A stretch of DNA of 64,000 nt from DASRDR01 sp963812945 [NCBI: uncultured Candidatus Rokubacteria bacterium] (GTDB lineage: Bacteria; Methylomirabilota; Methylomirabilia; Rokubacteriales). Where the stretch lies: positions 3,100,001 to 3,164,000 of the forward strand of contig CAWEXD010000008.1 in assembly GCA_963812945.1 (NCBI GenBank), in the 5' to 3' direction. Shown here piece after piece: positions 51,000 through 62,058 of the stretch. A program made the translations under genes and the position numbers. Below the pieces are notes generated by a model. That model saw only the letters and a list, made by a program, of their open reading frames with translations. It made no database searches and was not told the DNA's origin. Each line of letters opens with the position of its first letter. The stretch's first letter is position 1.

Positions 51000-52498
51000 C
51001 GCCGCGGTGCCCCGGGGCCCGGCCGGCCGGCCATCGCCCACCGAGACGGACCGGGCGCCGCCGCCGGGGGCGCCGGGGCGAGGCTCCGCGCCCGGAGGGC
51101 GGCCGCCACGGCCGCAGCGCGGGCACGCTCCGGCGACGGCCCCGGCAGTCCGCGCCCGCCGGGGAAAGCGCGCTCGACGAAGGCCGTCGACAGGCGACCG
51201 GCCAGGAAGTCGGGGTGGCCCATCACCGCGCGGTGGAACGGGATGGTGGTCCGGACCCCCGCGACGCCGAACTCGGCGAGGGCGCCCCGCGCGCGCCGTA
51301 CCGCCTCGTCGCGGTCCCGGCCCCAGACGATGAGCTTGGCCATCAGGGGGTCGTAGTGGAGCGGCACCTCCGCGCCCTCGTAGACACCCGCGTCGACGCG
51401 CACCCACGGACCTCCCGGCGGCCGCCACGTCCCGACGCGTCCCGGCGAGGGGATGAACCCGGCCGCGGGATCTTCGGCCGAGATCCGGCACTCGATCGCC
51501 CAGCCGCGCGCGGCGATGTCCGCTTGCGCGTAGCCCAGCTTCGCGCCGGTCGCGATCCGCAACTGCTCCCGGACGAGGTCGATGCCCGTGACCATCTCCG
51601 TGACCGGGTGCTCGACCTGGAGGCGGGTGTTGACCTCGAGGAAGTAGAAGCGCCGGCCTGCGTCGAGGAGGAACTCGACCGTGCCGGCGTTCCGGTACCC
51701 GGCGGCGGCCAGGAGCCGGCAGGCCGCGGCGCCCATCTCCGCCCGCAGCGCCTCGTCCACGGCGGTCGACGGCGACTCTTCCACGAGCTTCTGGTGCCGC
51801 CGCTGGATCGAGCATTCGCGCTCGCCCAGGTGCACGACCTGACCGTGGGCGTCGGCGAGGACCTGGATCTCGACGTGCCGCGGCTCGACGATCGCCTTCT
51901 CCAGGTAGATCGCCGGGTCGCCGAACGCCGAGCCGGCCTCGGAGCGCGCCAGCCGGAGGGCCGACTCGAGCTCCCCCGGGGTCGCGACGAGGCGCATCCC
52001 CTTCCCGCCGCCGCCGCGGGCCGCCTTGATCATCACCGGGAAGCCGAGGTCCTGCGCCGCCCGGCGCGCCTCCGCGTCCGATCCCACCGGTTCGGGCGTG
52101 CCCGGCACGATCGGCACGCCCGCCGCCGCCGCCGCGCGGCGCGCCGCGGTCTTGTCCCCCATCCGGACGATGGCCTCCGGCAGCGGGCCCACGAAGACGA
52201 GGCCGGCCGCCCGGCACGCCTCGGCGAACCGCGGGTTCTCCGACAGGAAGCCATATCCGGGGTGGACCGCCTCCGCGCCGCTCCGCCGGGCGACCTCGAT
52301 CAGACGGTCGATCACGAGGTAGCTCTCACCGGCGGGGGGCGGGCCGATCGGATAGGCCTCGTCGGCCAGCCGGACGTGGAGCGCGTCCCGATCGGCTTCG
52401 GAGAACACGCCCACCGTGCGGATGCCAGCCTCCCGGCAGGCGCGGATGACGCGCACCGCGATCTCGCCCCGGTTGGCGATCAGCACCTTGGCGAACAT
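50996..52498 (-). CDS. accC: Biotin carboxylase (ATP-grasp subunit)
   Basis: 500 aa with GGAGG close upstream of ATG 52498. Conserved blocks are intact: FAKVLIANRGEIAVRVIRACRE, VHPGYGFLSEN, KAARGGGGKGMR (ATP-grasp glycine loop), ECSIQRRHQKLVEESPS and EVNTRLQVEHPVTEM. It carboxylates biotin on the downstream carrier protein using ATP and bicarbonate. The last 40 residues are Ala/Pro-rich and probably unstructured, a linker-like remnant of fused alpha subunits. With no carboxyltransferase present, it could serve acetyl-/propionyl-CoA carboxylase or another acceptor encoded elsewhere. Confidence 0.9.
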   Translation of the reverse strand: MFAKVLIANRGEIAVRVIRACREAGIRTVGVFSEADRDALHVRLADEAYPIGPPPAGESYLVIDRLIEVARRSGAEAVHPGYGFLSENPRFAEACRAAGLVFVGPLPEAIVRMGDKTAARRAAAAAGVPIVPGTPEPVGSDAEARRAAQDLGFPVMIKAARGGGGKGMRLVATPGELESALRLARSEAGSAFGDPAIYLEKAIVEPRHVEIQVLADAHGQVVHLGERECSIQRRHQKLVEESPSTAVDEALRAEMGAAACRLLAAAGYRNAGTVEFLLDAGRRFYFLEVNTRLQVEHPVTEMVTGIDLVREQLRIATGAKLGYAQADIAARGWAIECRISAEDPAAGFIPSPGRVGTWRPPGGPWVRVDAGVYEGAEVPLHYDPLMAKLIVWGRDRDEAVRRARGALAEFGVAGVRTTIPFHRAVMGHPDFLAGRLSTAFVERAFPGGRGLPGPSPERARAAAVAAALRARSLAPAPPAAAPGPSRWAMAGRPGPGAPRR

Positions 52499-52523
52499 GC
52501 CGCCTCCGGGACCTGCGCCGGCG

Positions 52524-53570
52524 TCAGCGGGGGAGGGCGCGGAGCGCCTCCTCGAGAAACGAGCCGTCCACGAGATCGCGCGTGGAGAGCGGCGCCGTGA
52601 TCATGCCGGCCTTGTGGTACCAGAGGAGCTGCCGGCCGACATCGGCGACGTCCAGCCGCGCGTCGCGGTCCTGGTAGGGAAAGCCCACGCGGACGACCTC
52701 CGGCGTGGCGCCGGTGTAGCGGGCGGTGATGCTCACGACCTCGTCGTAGGCGGGGCCCGCCGGGGGCTTGCCGTCCTTCTGGGCGACCACCCCGTCGAAG
52801 TAGAGCCGCGCCGCCTTGACGTAGCCCTTCATGAAGGCGACCGCCCGCTCGCGGTCCTGCGCGAAGGCCTTGGCGTAGAAGATCGACGCCACCTGGTAGG
52901 GCAGCTTGTCGCCCACCCAGAAGAGGATGCGCCCGAAGCCCTTCTCGACGGCGGTCCCGGCGAAGGGCTGCGGGATCAGGATCGCGTCGACGCGCTTGGC
53001 CTGGAGCGCCTCGGCCATGGCGCCCAGCGTGCGGAGCGGCGTCGCCTCGACGTCGGCGAGCGAGAGCCCCTCCTGCTCGAGCAGGTTCCCCAGCATGTAG
53101 TGGAACGTCGACCCGAGCTGCGTCAGGCCGACCTTCCGCCCCTTGAGATCCCGCACCGACCGGACGGGACCGTCCGGCTGGACCAGGAGCGCCGTCAGCG
53201 GGTAGCCGGGCCACTCGCGGCCCTTGTCGGCGACGACCCAGACCTTCTCGCCGCCGGCGACGATGTTGTAGAGACCGGCGGTCAGGCCCGTCGCGCCCAC
53301 CTCGACCTCGCCGGCCGCGATCGCCACCGCCACGGGCTGCGCGGCCTGGAAGTAGACCAGCTCGGGCTCGATCCCGAACTCCCGGAACGTCCCGCGCTCG
53401 ACGCCGAGGAACACGGGCGCCGAGGACGTGAGCTTGAGCACCCCGACCTTGACCTTCTTCCCTTGCGCCGCCGCGGATCCCGGGCCGAGCATCACCAGCG
53501 CAACCACGAGGAGCAGCGCGCTGCGGGTGACGCGGGCCGGAGCTCCGGCGCGCCGGGCCCTATCGCCCAT
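52524..53570 (-). CDS. NitT/TauT-type (NMT1/THI5-like) substrate-binding protein, orphan
   Basis: 348 aa from ATG 53570, overlapping the ndk stop. Sec signal peptide [19 protein letters not shown]. The mature protein begins [37 protein letters not shown], then [16 protein letters not shown] and [29 protein letters not shown], the usual pattern of binding proteins for nitrate, sulphonates or pyrimidine/thiamine precursors. No permease or ATPase of that type is in the window. It sits between ndk and biotin carboxylase at the end of the TCA operon. Ligand unknown. Confidence 0.8.
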   Translation of the reverse strand: MGDRARRAGAPARVTRSALLLVVALVMLGPGSAAAQGKKVKVGVLKLTSSAPVFLGVERGTFREFGIEPELVYFQAAQPVAVAIAAGEVEVGATGLTAGLYNIVAGGEKVWVVADKGREWPGYPLTALLVQPDGPVRSVRDLKGRKVGLTQLGSTFHYMLGNLLEQEGLSLADVEATPLRTLGAMAEALQAKRVDAILIPQPFAGTAVEKGFGRILFWVGDKLPYQVASIFYAKAFAQDRERAVAFMKGYVKAARLYFDGVVAQKDGKPPAGPAYDEVVSITARYTGATPEVVRVGFPYQDRDARLDVADVGRQLLWYHKAGMITAPLSTRDLVDGSFLEEALRALPR

Positions 53571-53985
53571 GGATCTCGAGCGCCGGGAAGAAGTACGGGA
53601 TCTCGAAGGCCGCCGATTCCAGGGAATCCGAGCCGTGGATGACGTTGGCCTCGATCGAGGTGGCGAACTCCTTGCGGATCGTCCCCGGCGCCGCCTTCGC
53701 CGGGTCCGTCGCTCCCATGAGGTCACGCAGGCGCTGGATGGCGCGCTCGCCTTCCAGGACCATCGGGATGCACGGCCCGGACGTCATGAAATCGGCGAGG
53801 CTCCGGAAGAAGGGACGGTCCTTGTGGACGATGTAGAACCCGGCGGCCTGGGCGGGGGTCAGGTGGACCAGCCTGGCGGCCAGGATCCGGAATCCCGACT
53901 CCTCGATCCTCGCGACGACGCGGCCAACGACGCCCTTCTGGACCGCGTCGGGCTTGATGATGGTGAGGGTGCGCTCGAGCGCCAT
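53560..53985 (-). CDS. ndk: Nucleoside diphosphate kinase
   Basis: 141 aa, the standard length. [21 protein letters not shown] at the start and the catalytic His117 in NVIHGSD are intact. It transfers the terminal phosphate between nucleotides. It directly follows sucD (29-base gap), so it can exchange the NTP made by succinyl-CoA synthetase; this neighbourhood is known in other bacteria. Its stop overlaps the start of the binding-protein gene. Confidence 0.97.
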   Translation of the reverse strand: MALERTLTIIKPDAVQKGVVGRVVARIEESGFRILAARLVHLTPAQAAGFYIVHKDRPFFRSLADFMTSGPCIPMVLEGERAIQRLRDLMGATDPAKAAPGTIRKEFATSIEANVIHGSDSLESAAFEIPYFFPALEIHGR

Positions 53986-54014
53986 TCGTCGTCCTCTCTC
54001 CCCGGCGAAGCGGT

Positions 54015-54893
54015 TCAGCGGTCCCGGCCGAGCACGTGCGCGACCGTCGCGCCCATCTCGGCGGGGCTCTTGACGGTCGTGATGCCGGCGGCCTCCATCG
54101 CGCGCATCTTCTCGGCGGCCGTCCCCTTGCCGCCCGAGATGATCGCGCCCGCGTGCCCCATGCGGCGGCCGGGGGGGGCGGTCTGGCCGCAGATGAAGCC
54201 GACGACGGGCTTGGTGACGTGGGCGCGGACGAACGCCGCGGCTTCCTCCTCGGCCGTTCCGCCGATCTCCCCGATCAGCATGATCGCCTCGGTCCCCGGA
54301 TCGTCCTCGAACAGGCCGAGGACGTCGACGAAGCTCGTGCCGTTGACCGGATCGCCCCCGATGCCCACGCACGTGGACTGCCCGAGGCCCCGCTGGGTGA
54401 GCTGGTGAACGACCTCGTAGGTCAAGGTCCCGCTCCGGGACACGACCCCCACCGGGCCCTCGCGGTGGATGTGCCCCGGCATGATGCCGATCTTGGCCTG
54501 GTCGGGGGTGATGAGGCCCGGACAGTTCGGCCCGATCAGCCGGCTCCGCCGCCCGGCGAGGAACGCCTTGGCGCGGACCATGTCGACGATCGGGATGCCC
54601 TCGGTGATGCAGACGACGAGGGGGACGCCGGCCGCCGTCGCCTCCATGATCGCGTCGGCGGCCGCCACGGGCGGCACGAAGATGAGCGCGCACTCCGCTC
54701 CCGCCTCGCGCACGGCCTCGTCCACCGTGTTCCACACGGGAAAGCCCTCGTGAACGGTGCCGCCCTTGCCCGGCGTCACGCCGCCGACGATCTGCGTCCC
54801 GTACTCGCGGCACCGGAGGGCGTGGAACGTGCCCTCCTTGCCGGTGATCCCCTGCACCACCACCCGCGTCGCCCGGTCGACCAGAATGCCCAC
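54015..54893 (-). CDS. sucD: Succinyl-CoA synthetase alpha subunit
   Basis: 292 aa, GTG start at 54893 ([24 protein letters not shown], the standard N-terminus). The CoA-binding Rossmann domain is followed by the phospho-histidine region [20 protein letters not shown] (His is the phosphorylated residue). It makes ATP or GTP from succinyl-CoA together with SucB/SucC-type beta. The start codon directly abuts an inverted-repeat element, and no ordinary Shine-Dalgarno lies within 12 bases, so expression may depend on coupling to sucC or on the repeat sequence. Confidence 0.95.
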   Translation of the reverse strand: MGILVDRATRVVVQGITGKEGTFHALRCREYGTQIVGGVTPGKGGTVHEGFPVWNTVDEAVREAGAECALIFVPPVAAADAIMEATAAGVPLVVCITEGIPIVDMVRAKAFLAGRRSRLIGPNCPGLITPDQAKIGIMPGHIHREGPVGVVSRSGTLTYEVVHQLTQRGLGQSTCVGIGGDPVNGTSFVDVLGLFEDDPGTEAIMLIGEIGGTAEEEAAAFVRAHVTKPVVGFICGQTAPPGRRMGHAGAIISGGKGTAAEKMRAMEAAGITTVKSPAEMGATVAHVLGRDR

Positions 54894-54977
54894 GGGGTCA
54901 GACTTTGCCTTCGGTACAACTCGGCGGCCAGGCGGTCCGGCGAGCGGCGAGATGTCCGGAAGTCAAAGTCTGACCCC
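54894..54977. repeat. REP-like inverted repeat element, copy 1 (84 bp)
   Basis: GGGGTCAGACTTTG (54894-54907) and CAAAGTCTGACCCC (54964-54977) are perfect 14-bp inverted arms around a 56-bp GC-rich centre. It begins at the sucD start codon and supplies the last codons (Gly-Val-Arg-Leu) and stop of sucC. A relative is at 60605-60692. Such GGGGTCAGAC/TTTGAC palindromes are typical of REP elements spread by REP-associated tyrosine transposases. Confidence 0.75.
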
Positions 54978-56132
54978 GGAGGCCAGCGCGACGGCCTTGG
55001 CGGCGCCCTGGCCCATGTCGTCGGCGCGCGCGAAGTTCAGGCCGGACTCGGCGAGCATCTTCCGGCCGAGCTCCACGTTCGTCCCTTCCATCCGCACGAC
55101 GATGGGCGTGCGGACGCCGAGCTTCGTCACGGCCGCGATGAGCCCGGCGGCGAGCCGGTCGCAGCGGAGGATCCCGCCGAACACGTTGATGAAGACGGCC
55201 TTCACGCTGGGATCGGACGACAGGATCCGGAAGGCGTTCTCGATCTGCTCGGGTGACGCGCCGCCGCCCACGTCGAGGAAGTTCGCGGGCGCCCCCCCGG
55301 CCAGCTTGACCATGTCCATCGTCGCCATAGCGAGCCCGGCGCCGTTGACCATGCACCCGACGCTGCCGTCCAGCTTGATGTAGTTCAGCCCGTGCTTCGA
55401 GGCCTCGACGTCGAGCGGGTCTTCCTCGTTCACGTCGCGGAGCGCCGTCACCTCAGGGTGCCGGAAGAGCGCGCTGTCGTCGAAGCTGAGCTTGGCGTCG
55501 AGCGCGAGCACCCGCCCGTCGCCCGTCACCACGAGCGGGTTGATCTCCGCGAGCGAGCAGTCCTTGGCGAGGTAGGCGCGGAAGAGGGACTGGATCAGCC
55601 CGACGCCCGCCTTGAGCTGGTCACCCGGGAGCCCGAGCCCGAAGGCGAGCGCCCGCGCCTGGAAGGGCTGGAGACCCAGGGCCGGGTCGGCCCACTCCCG
55701 GACGATCTTCTCCGGCTCGGTGGCCGCGACCTCCTCGATGTCCATGCCTCCGGCCCGGCTGGCCATCAGGACGTGCGCCGACCGGCCCCGGTCCAGCGTC
55801 ACCGCGAGGTAGAGCTCGGTGGCGATCGCGGAGGCCTCCTCCACGAGCACCTTGAGGACCTTGATGCCGTCCGGCGGGGTCTGGGGGGTCTTGAGCCGCA
55901 TCCCGAGGATCTGCCGCGCCGCGGCCTCCGCGCCGGGCGGATCGGCGGCCACCTTCACGCCGCCGGCCTTCCCCCGCCCGCCGGCGTGCACCTGGGCCTT
56001 CACGACGACCTGGCCCCCCAGCCGCTCGGCGATCGCCCGCGCCTCGGCCGGCGTCTCGGCGACCTCCCCCCGGGGCACGGGAACGCCGAACTCGCGGAGG
56101 ATCGCCTTCGCCTGGTACTCGTGGACCTTCAC
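54963..56132 (-). CDS. sucC: Succinyl-CoA synthetase beta subunit (ADP-forming type)
   Basis: 389 aa, the usual length. [31 protein letters not shown] and [17 protein letters not shown] are the ATP-grasp N-terminal signature. [25 protein letters not shown] and [13 protein letters not shown] belong to the C-terminal ligase domain. The reaction is succinyl-CoA + NDP + phosphate to succinate + NTP + CoA. The last four residues and the stop lie inside the repeat element, so the original C-terminus was probably replaced. It lies 58 bases from sdhB. Confidence 0.95.
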   Translation of the reverse strand: MKVHEYQAKAILREFGVPVPRGEVAETPAEARAIAERLGGQVVVKAQVHAGGRGKAGGVKVAADPPGAEAAARQILGMRLKTPQTPPDGIKVLKVLVEEASAIATELYLAVTLDRGRSAHVLMASRAGGMDIEEVAATEPEKIVREWADPALGLQPFQARALAFGLGLPGDQLKAGVGLIQSLFRAYLAKDCSLAEINPLVVTGDGRVLALDAKLSFDDSALFRHPEVTALRDVNEEDPLDVEASKHGLNYIKLDGSVGCMVNGAGLAMATMDMVKLAGGAPANFLDVGGGASPEQIENAFRILSSDPSVKAVFINVFGGILRCDRLAAGLIAAVTKLGVRTPIVVRMEGTNVELGRKMLAESGLNFARADDMGQGAAKAVALASGVRL

Positions 56133-56190
56133 GAACGCTCCGCCGATGGCATGGACGCTCCGCGGCTGGCCGACCCGCCGCTTCGGGCCG

Positions 56191-56967
56191 CTACTTCCCG
56201 CCGAGCTTCCGGACCACCCACATCACGGGGTCGTAGTGGTCGTCGACGACGCGCTCCTTCAGCGGGATGATCGCATTGTCGGTGATCTTGATGTGCTCGG
56301 GGCAGACGTCGGTGCAGCACTTCGTGATGTTGCAGAAGCCGATGCCCGCGCGCGCCCGGACGAGCTCGCGGCGGTCCTGCGTGTCCAGCGGGTGCATGTC
56401 CAGCTCGGCCAGGCGCACGAAGAAGCGGGGCCCGAAGAACTGCGGCTTGTTCTCCTCGTGATCCCGGATCACGTGGCAGACGTTCTGACAGAGGAAGCAC
56501 TCGATGCACTTCCGGAACTCCTGCCCGCGGTCGATGTCCTCCTGCATCATCCGGTACGTGCCGTCGGCCTCGGGCGGCCGGGGGCGGAACGCCGGGATCT
56601 GCTTCGCAGCCTCGTAGTTGAAGGACACGTCGGTGACCAGGTCCTTGATCAGGGGGAACGCCTTGAGCGGCGCCACCGTGATGGGCTCGCCCTCGGGGAA
56701 GATCTCCATCCGGGTCATGCACATGAGCCGGGGCTTCCCGTTGACCTCGGCGCTGCACGACCCGCACTTGCCCGCCTTGCAGTTCCATCGGACCGCCAGG
56801 TCGTTCGCGTGGATCCCCTGGATCCGGTGAACGACGTCGAGGACGACCAGGCCCTCCTCGAACGGCACGGTGTACTCGTGGAACTCGCCGCCGGCCGCGT
56901 CGCCCCGGAAGACGTGCATCGTGATCTCGCGCGTCGGCGCGGCGGCGGAGACCGACTGGGGCGTCAT
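56191..56967 (-). CDS. sdhB: Succinate dehydrogenase iron-sulphur subunit
   Basis: 258 aa. The [2Fe-2S] ligands are Cys63, 68, 71 and 83 (CKAGKCGSC ... C). The second cluster set starts at Cys154 (CIECFLCQNVC) and the third lies in CNITKCCTDVCP near residue 225. It passes electrons from FAD in SdhA to the quinone site in the membrane subunit. Its start overlaps the sdhA stop by 4 bases. The sdhAB sequence style (CKAGKCGSCSAEVNG) is that of the actinobacterial-like dehydrogenases rather than E. coli SdhB. Confidence 0.93.
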   Translation of the reverse strand: MTPQSVSAAAPTREITMHVFRGDAAGGEFHEYTVPFEEGLVVLDVVHRIQGIHANDLAVRWNCKAGKCGSCSAEVNGKPRLMCMTRMEIFPEGEPITVAPLKAFPLIKDLVTDVSFNYEAAKQIPAFRPRPPEADGTYRMMQEDIDRGQEFRKCIECFLCQNVCHVIRDHEENKPQFFGPRFFVRLAELDMHPLDTQDRRELVRARAGIGFCNITKCCTDVCPEHIKITDNAIIPLKERVVDDHYDPVMWVVRKLGGK

Positions 56968-58772
56968 TTCTTCTCCTCGACGAGTGTCTGCAGCTCGGAC
57001 GGCATCACGGGCAAGGCCTCCTGGGTCACGGTCAGCTGTCCGTCCCGCATCCGCACCACGACGTTGACGCTCCCGAAGTGGGAATCGGCCTTCGGGAAGT
57101 CGTCGCGGGTGTGGCCGCCCCGGCTCTCCTTGCGCTCGAGCGCCGCCAGGGCGATCGCCCCCGAGACCGCGAGGAGGTTCTGGAGATCGAGCGCCAGATG
57201 CCAGCCGGGATTGTAGGTCAGGCTGCCCTCGACGCGCACGCGGGCGGCCCGCTCCTCGAGCCGGCCGATCTCGGCGACGGCCTCCTTCAGCTCGGACTCG
57301 GTCCGGATGATGCCGACCAGGCCCTGCATGACCTGCTGCAGGTCCTTCTGGATGTCGTAGGGGTTCTCGCCGGTCCGGCGCTGGACGGGCGCCAGCACCT
57401 CGTCCACGGCCGCCTCGACCTGGCCCGCGTCGACGGCCAGCGTGCCCTTGACGGCGCGCGCGTGCTCGGCCGCGTGCTGCCCGGCCCGGCGGCCGAAGAC
57501 GAGGAGGTCCGAGAGGGAGTTCCCGCCGAGGCGGTTCGACCCGTGCATGCCCCCCGCGACCTCGCCGGCGGCGAAGAGCCCAGGAAGGCCGGCCGCCGCC
57601 GTCGTGTCGGCGTCCACTCGCACGCCCCCCATCACGTAGTGGCAGGTCGGCCCGACCTCCATCGCCTCCTTCGTGATGTCGACCCCCGCCAGCTCCTTGA
57701 ACTGGTGGTACATCGACGGGAGCCGCCGGCGGATGTAGTCGGCCGAGCGCCGCGTGTGGATGTCGAGGAAGACGCCGCCCCGCGGGCTGCCCCGGCCCGC
57801 CTTGACCTCGGTGTTGATCGCCCGCGCGACCTCGTCCCGCGGCAGGAGGTCCGGCGTCCGGCGGTTGTTCTTCTTGTCCTCGTACCAGCGGTCGGCCTCG
57901 GCCTCGCTGTCCGCCGTCTCCGCCCTGAAGAAGTCGGGGATGTAGCGGAACATGAACCGCTCGCCCTTGCTGTTCCGGAGGGTTCCGCCGTCGCCGCGGA
58001 CGCCCTCCGTGACGAGGATGCCGGCCACGCTCCGGGGCCAGACCATCCCGGTGGGGTGGAACTGGACGAACTCCATGTCGATGAGATCGGCGCCGGCCCG
58101 GAGCGCCATCGCGTGGCCGTCCCCCGTGTACTCCCACGAGTTCGACGTGATGGCGTACGACTTGCCGATCCCGCCGGTGGCGAGCACGACCGCCGGCGCC
58201 TTGAACACGATGAACTTCCCGCTCTGGCGCCAGTACCCCACCACGCCCGCCACCCGGTCGCCGTCCTTCAGCAGCCGGTTGACGGTGCACTCCATGAAGA
58301 CGTCGATGCCGAGGTGCACGGCGTGCTGCTGGAGCGTCCGGATCATCTCGAGGCCGGTGCGGTCCCCGACGTGGGCGAGCCGCGCGTAGCGGTGGCCGCC
58401 GAAGTCCCGCTGCAGGATGCGCCCGTCCTTGGTCCGGTCGAACAGGGCGCCCCAGCGCTCGAGCTCGAGCACGCGGTCCGGCGACTCCTGCGCGTGGAGC
58501 TGCGCCATGCGCCAGTTGTTCAGCATCTTGCCGCCGCGCATGGTGTCGCGGAAGTGGACCTGCCAGCTGTCCTCCGGCCACACGTTCCGCAGGGCCGCCG
58601 CGATGCCGCCCTCGGCCATGACCGTGTGCGCCTTGCCGAGGAGCGACTTGCAGACGATGGCGGTCCGCGCGCCCTGCGCCGACGCCTCGATGGCGGCCCG
58701 GAGGCCGGCGCCGCCGGCCCCGATCACGACGACGTCGTACTCGTGGACCTCGTGCTGCGTGGCCTCGCTCAT
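56964..58772 (-). CDS. sdhA: Succinate dehydrogenase flavoprotein subunit
   Basis: 602 aa. The FAD Rossmann motif is VIGAGGAGLRAA (17-28). The covalent FAD histidine is His49 in GKAHTVMAEGG. EFVQFHPTGM and RLGGNSLSDLLVFGRRAG are intact active-site and C-terminal FAD motifs. It oxidises succinate to fumarate on the cytoplasmic side and connects the TCA cycle to the quinone pool. It is followed by sdhB (ATGA overlap) and preceded by the membrane anchor gene. Confidence 0.95.
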   Translation of the reverse strand: MSEATQHEVHEYDVVVIGAGGAGLRAAIEASAQGARTAIVCKSLLGKAHTVMAEGGIAAALRNVWPEDSWQVHFRDTMRGGKMLNNWRMAQLHAQESPDRVLELERWGALFDRTKDGRILQRDFGGHRYARLAHVGDRTGLEMIRTLQQHAVHLGIDVFMECTVNRLLKDGDRVAGVVGYWRQSGKFIVFKAPAVVLATGGIGKSYAITSNSWEYTGDGHAMALRAGADLIDMEFVQFHPTGMVWPRSVAGILVTEGVRGDGGTLRNSKGERFMFRYIPDFFRAETADSEAEADRWYEDKKNNRRTPDLLPRDEVARAINTEVKAGRGSPRGGVFLDIHTRRSADYIRRRLPSMYHQFKELAGVDITKEAMEVGPTCHYVMGGVRVDADTTAAAGLPGLFAAGEVAGGMHGSNRLGGNSLSDLLVFGRRAGQHAAEHARAVKGTLAVDAGQVEAAVDEVLAPVQRRTGENPYDIQKDLQQVMQGLVGIIRTESELKEAVAEIGRLEERAARVRVEGSLTYNPGWHLALDLQNLLAVSGAIALAALERKESRGGHTRDDFPKADSHFGSVNVVVRMRDGQLTVTQEALPVMPSELQTLVEEKK

Positions 58773-58797
58773 GCGCGCTCCCCAGCCTCGCCCTTGA

Positions 58798-59643
58798 TCA
58801 GAAGACGATGCGGAGGTCCCGGATGACCCCCATCGACACCAGCCGGATGTAGAGGTCGGTCAGCCCGACGCTGAACAGCGAGAGCCACGCGAAGGTCGGG
58901 TGCCGCTCGTTGAGGCGCGTCACGAACTTCCACAGCGCGTAGCGGGTCGGCGCCTTCGAGAACTGGTTGACCGCGCCCCCGCAGACGTGGCGGCAGCTGT
59001 GGCAGGAGAACGTGTAGCCGGCGAGGAAGACGACGTTCAGCCACATGACAAGCGTCCCGACGCCGATCCCGAATCGCCCGCCCGGGAACCGGAAGGCCAG
59101 GAGCGCGTCGTAGGCCAGCACCACGATGAAGAGCACCGCCACGTAGAACGTGTAGCGGTGGAGGTTCTGGAAGATCAGCGGGAAGCGCGTCTCGCCGGTG
59201 TAGGTCGGGCGGACGTCGCTCACCGCGCACGCCGGCGGCGCGCCCCAGAACGACCGGTAGTACGCCTTCCGGTAGTAGTAGCAGGTCAGCCGGAAGAGCC
59301 CCGGCCCCCAGAGGATCAGGAAGGCCGGCGAGACGACCCCGAGGATCGGGAGCGCCGGCATCTTCCCGAACAAGGGCACCGTGACGTGCTGGCAGTCGGT
59401 CGAGAGGCACGGCGAGTAGAAGGGCGACAGGTACGGCGCGGCATAGTAGTGCGCGTTCTGGAGCGCCGCCCACGTCGAGTAGACGATGAACGCCCCCAGG
59501 ACGAGCACGATCAGGGCCGGCTCGACCCACCAGGCGTCCCAGCGGGTCGGTCCCTGGATCCGGACTCGCCCCGCGGCGGCGGGAATCCGCGTCGCCGTGA
59601 TGCCGGCGGCCGTCGCCTGCGCCCGATGGCCCGGTCCAGCCAC
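58798..59643 (-). CDS. sdhC: Succinate dehydrogenase membrane anchor, single large subunit
   Basis: 281 aa with five or six transmembrane helices. It lies directly upstream of sdhA and is the only membrane gene of the cluster, so it replaces the usual SdhC/SdhD pair. Recognisable features: an N-terminal helix (EPALIVLVLGAFIVYSTWAAL), then KAYYRSFWGAPPACAV, QNLHRYTFYVAVLF and YTFSCHSCRHVCGG. His residues in helices (LHRY, CHSCRH) could ligate haem. This type is known beside sdhAB in Actinobacteria and Chloroflexi, where it is often left as hypothetical. The quinone it reduces is not predictable. Confidence 0.75.
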   Translation of the reverse strand: MAGPGHRAQATAAGITATRIPAAAGRVRIQGPTRWDAWWVEPALIVLVLGAFIVYSTWAALQNAHYYAAPYLSPFYSPCLSTDCQHVTVPLFGKMPALPILGVVSPAFLILWGPGLFRLTCYYYRKAYYRSFWGAPPACAVSDVRPTYTGETRFPLIFQNLHRYTFYVAVLFIVVLAYDALLAFRFPGGRFGIGVGTLVMWLNVVFLAGYTFSCHSCRHVCGGAVNQFSKAPTRYALWKFVTRLNERHPTFAWLSLFSVGLTDLYIRLVSMGVIRDLRIVF

Positions 59644-59655
59644 GCCTGTCCCTCC

Positions 59656-60692
<1,037 letters not shown>

Positions 60693-60711
60693 ATTTGGGA
60701 ACGTGAACTGC

Positions 60712-61980
<1,269 letters not shown>

Positions 61981-62058
61981 GCCGCCTCCTCCGGGCACGG
62001 GCCAGGCCCGCGCCGTCCGGTTCCCTGATCGAGCCGCGGTCGGCCGCCCCCGGCGAGC

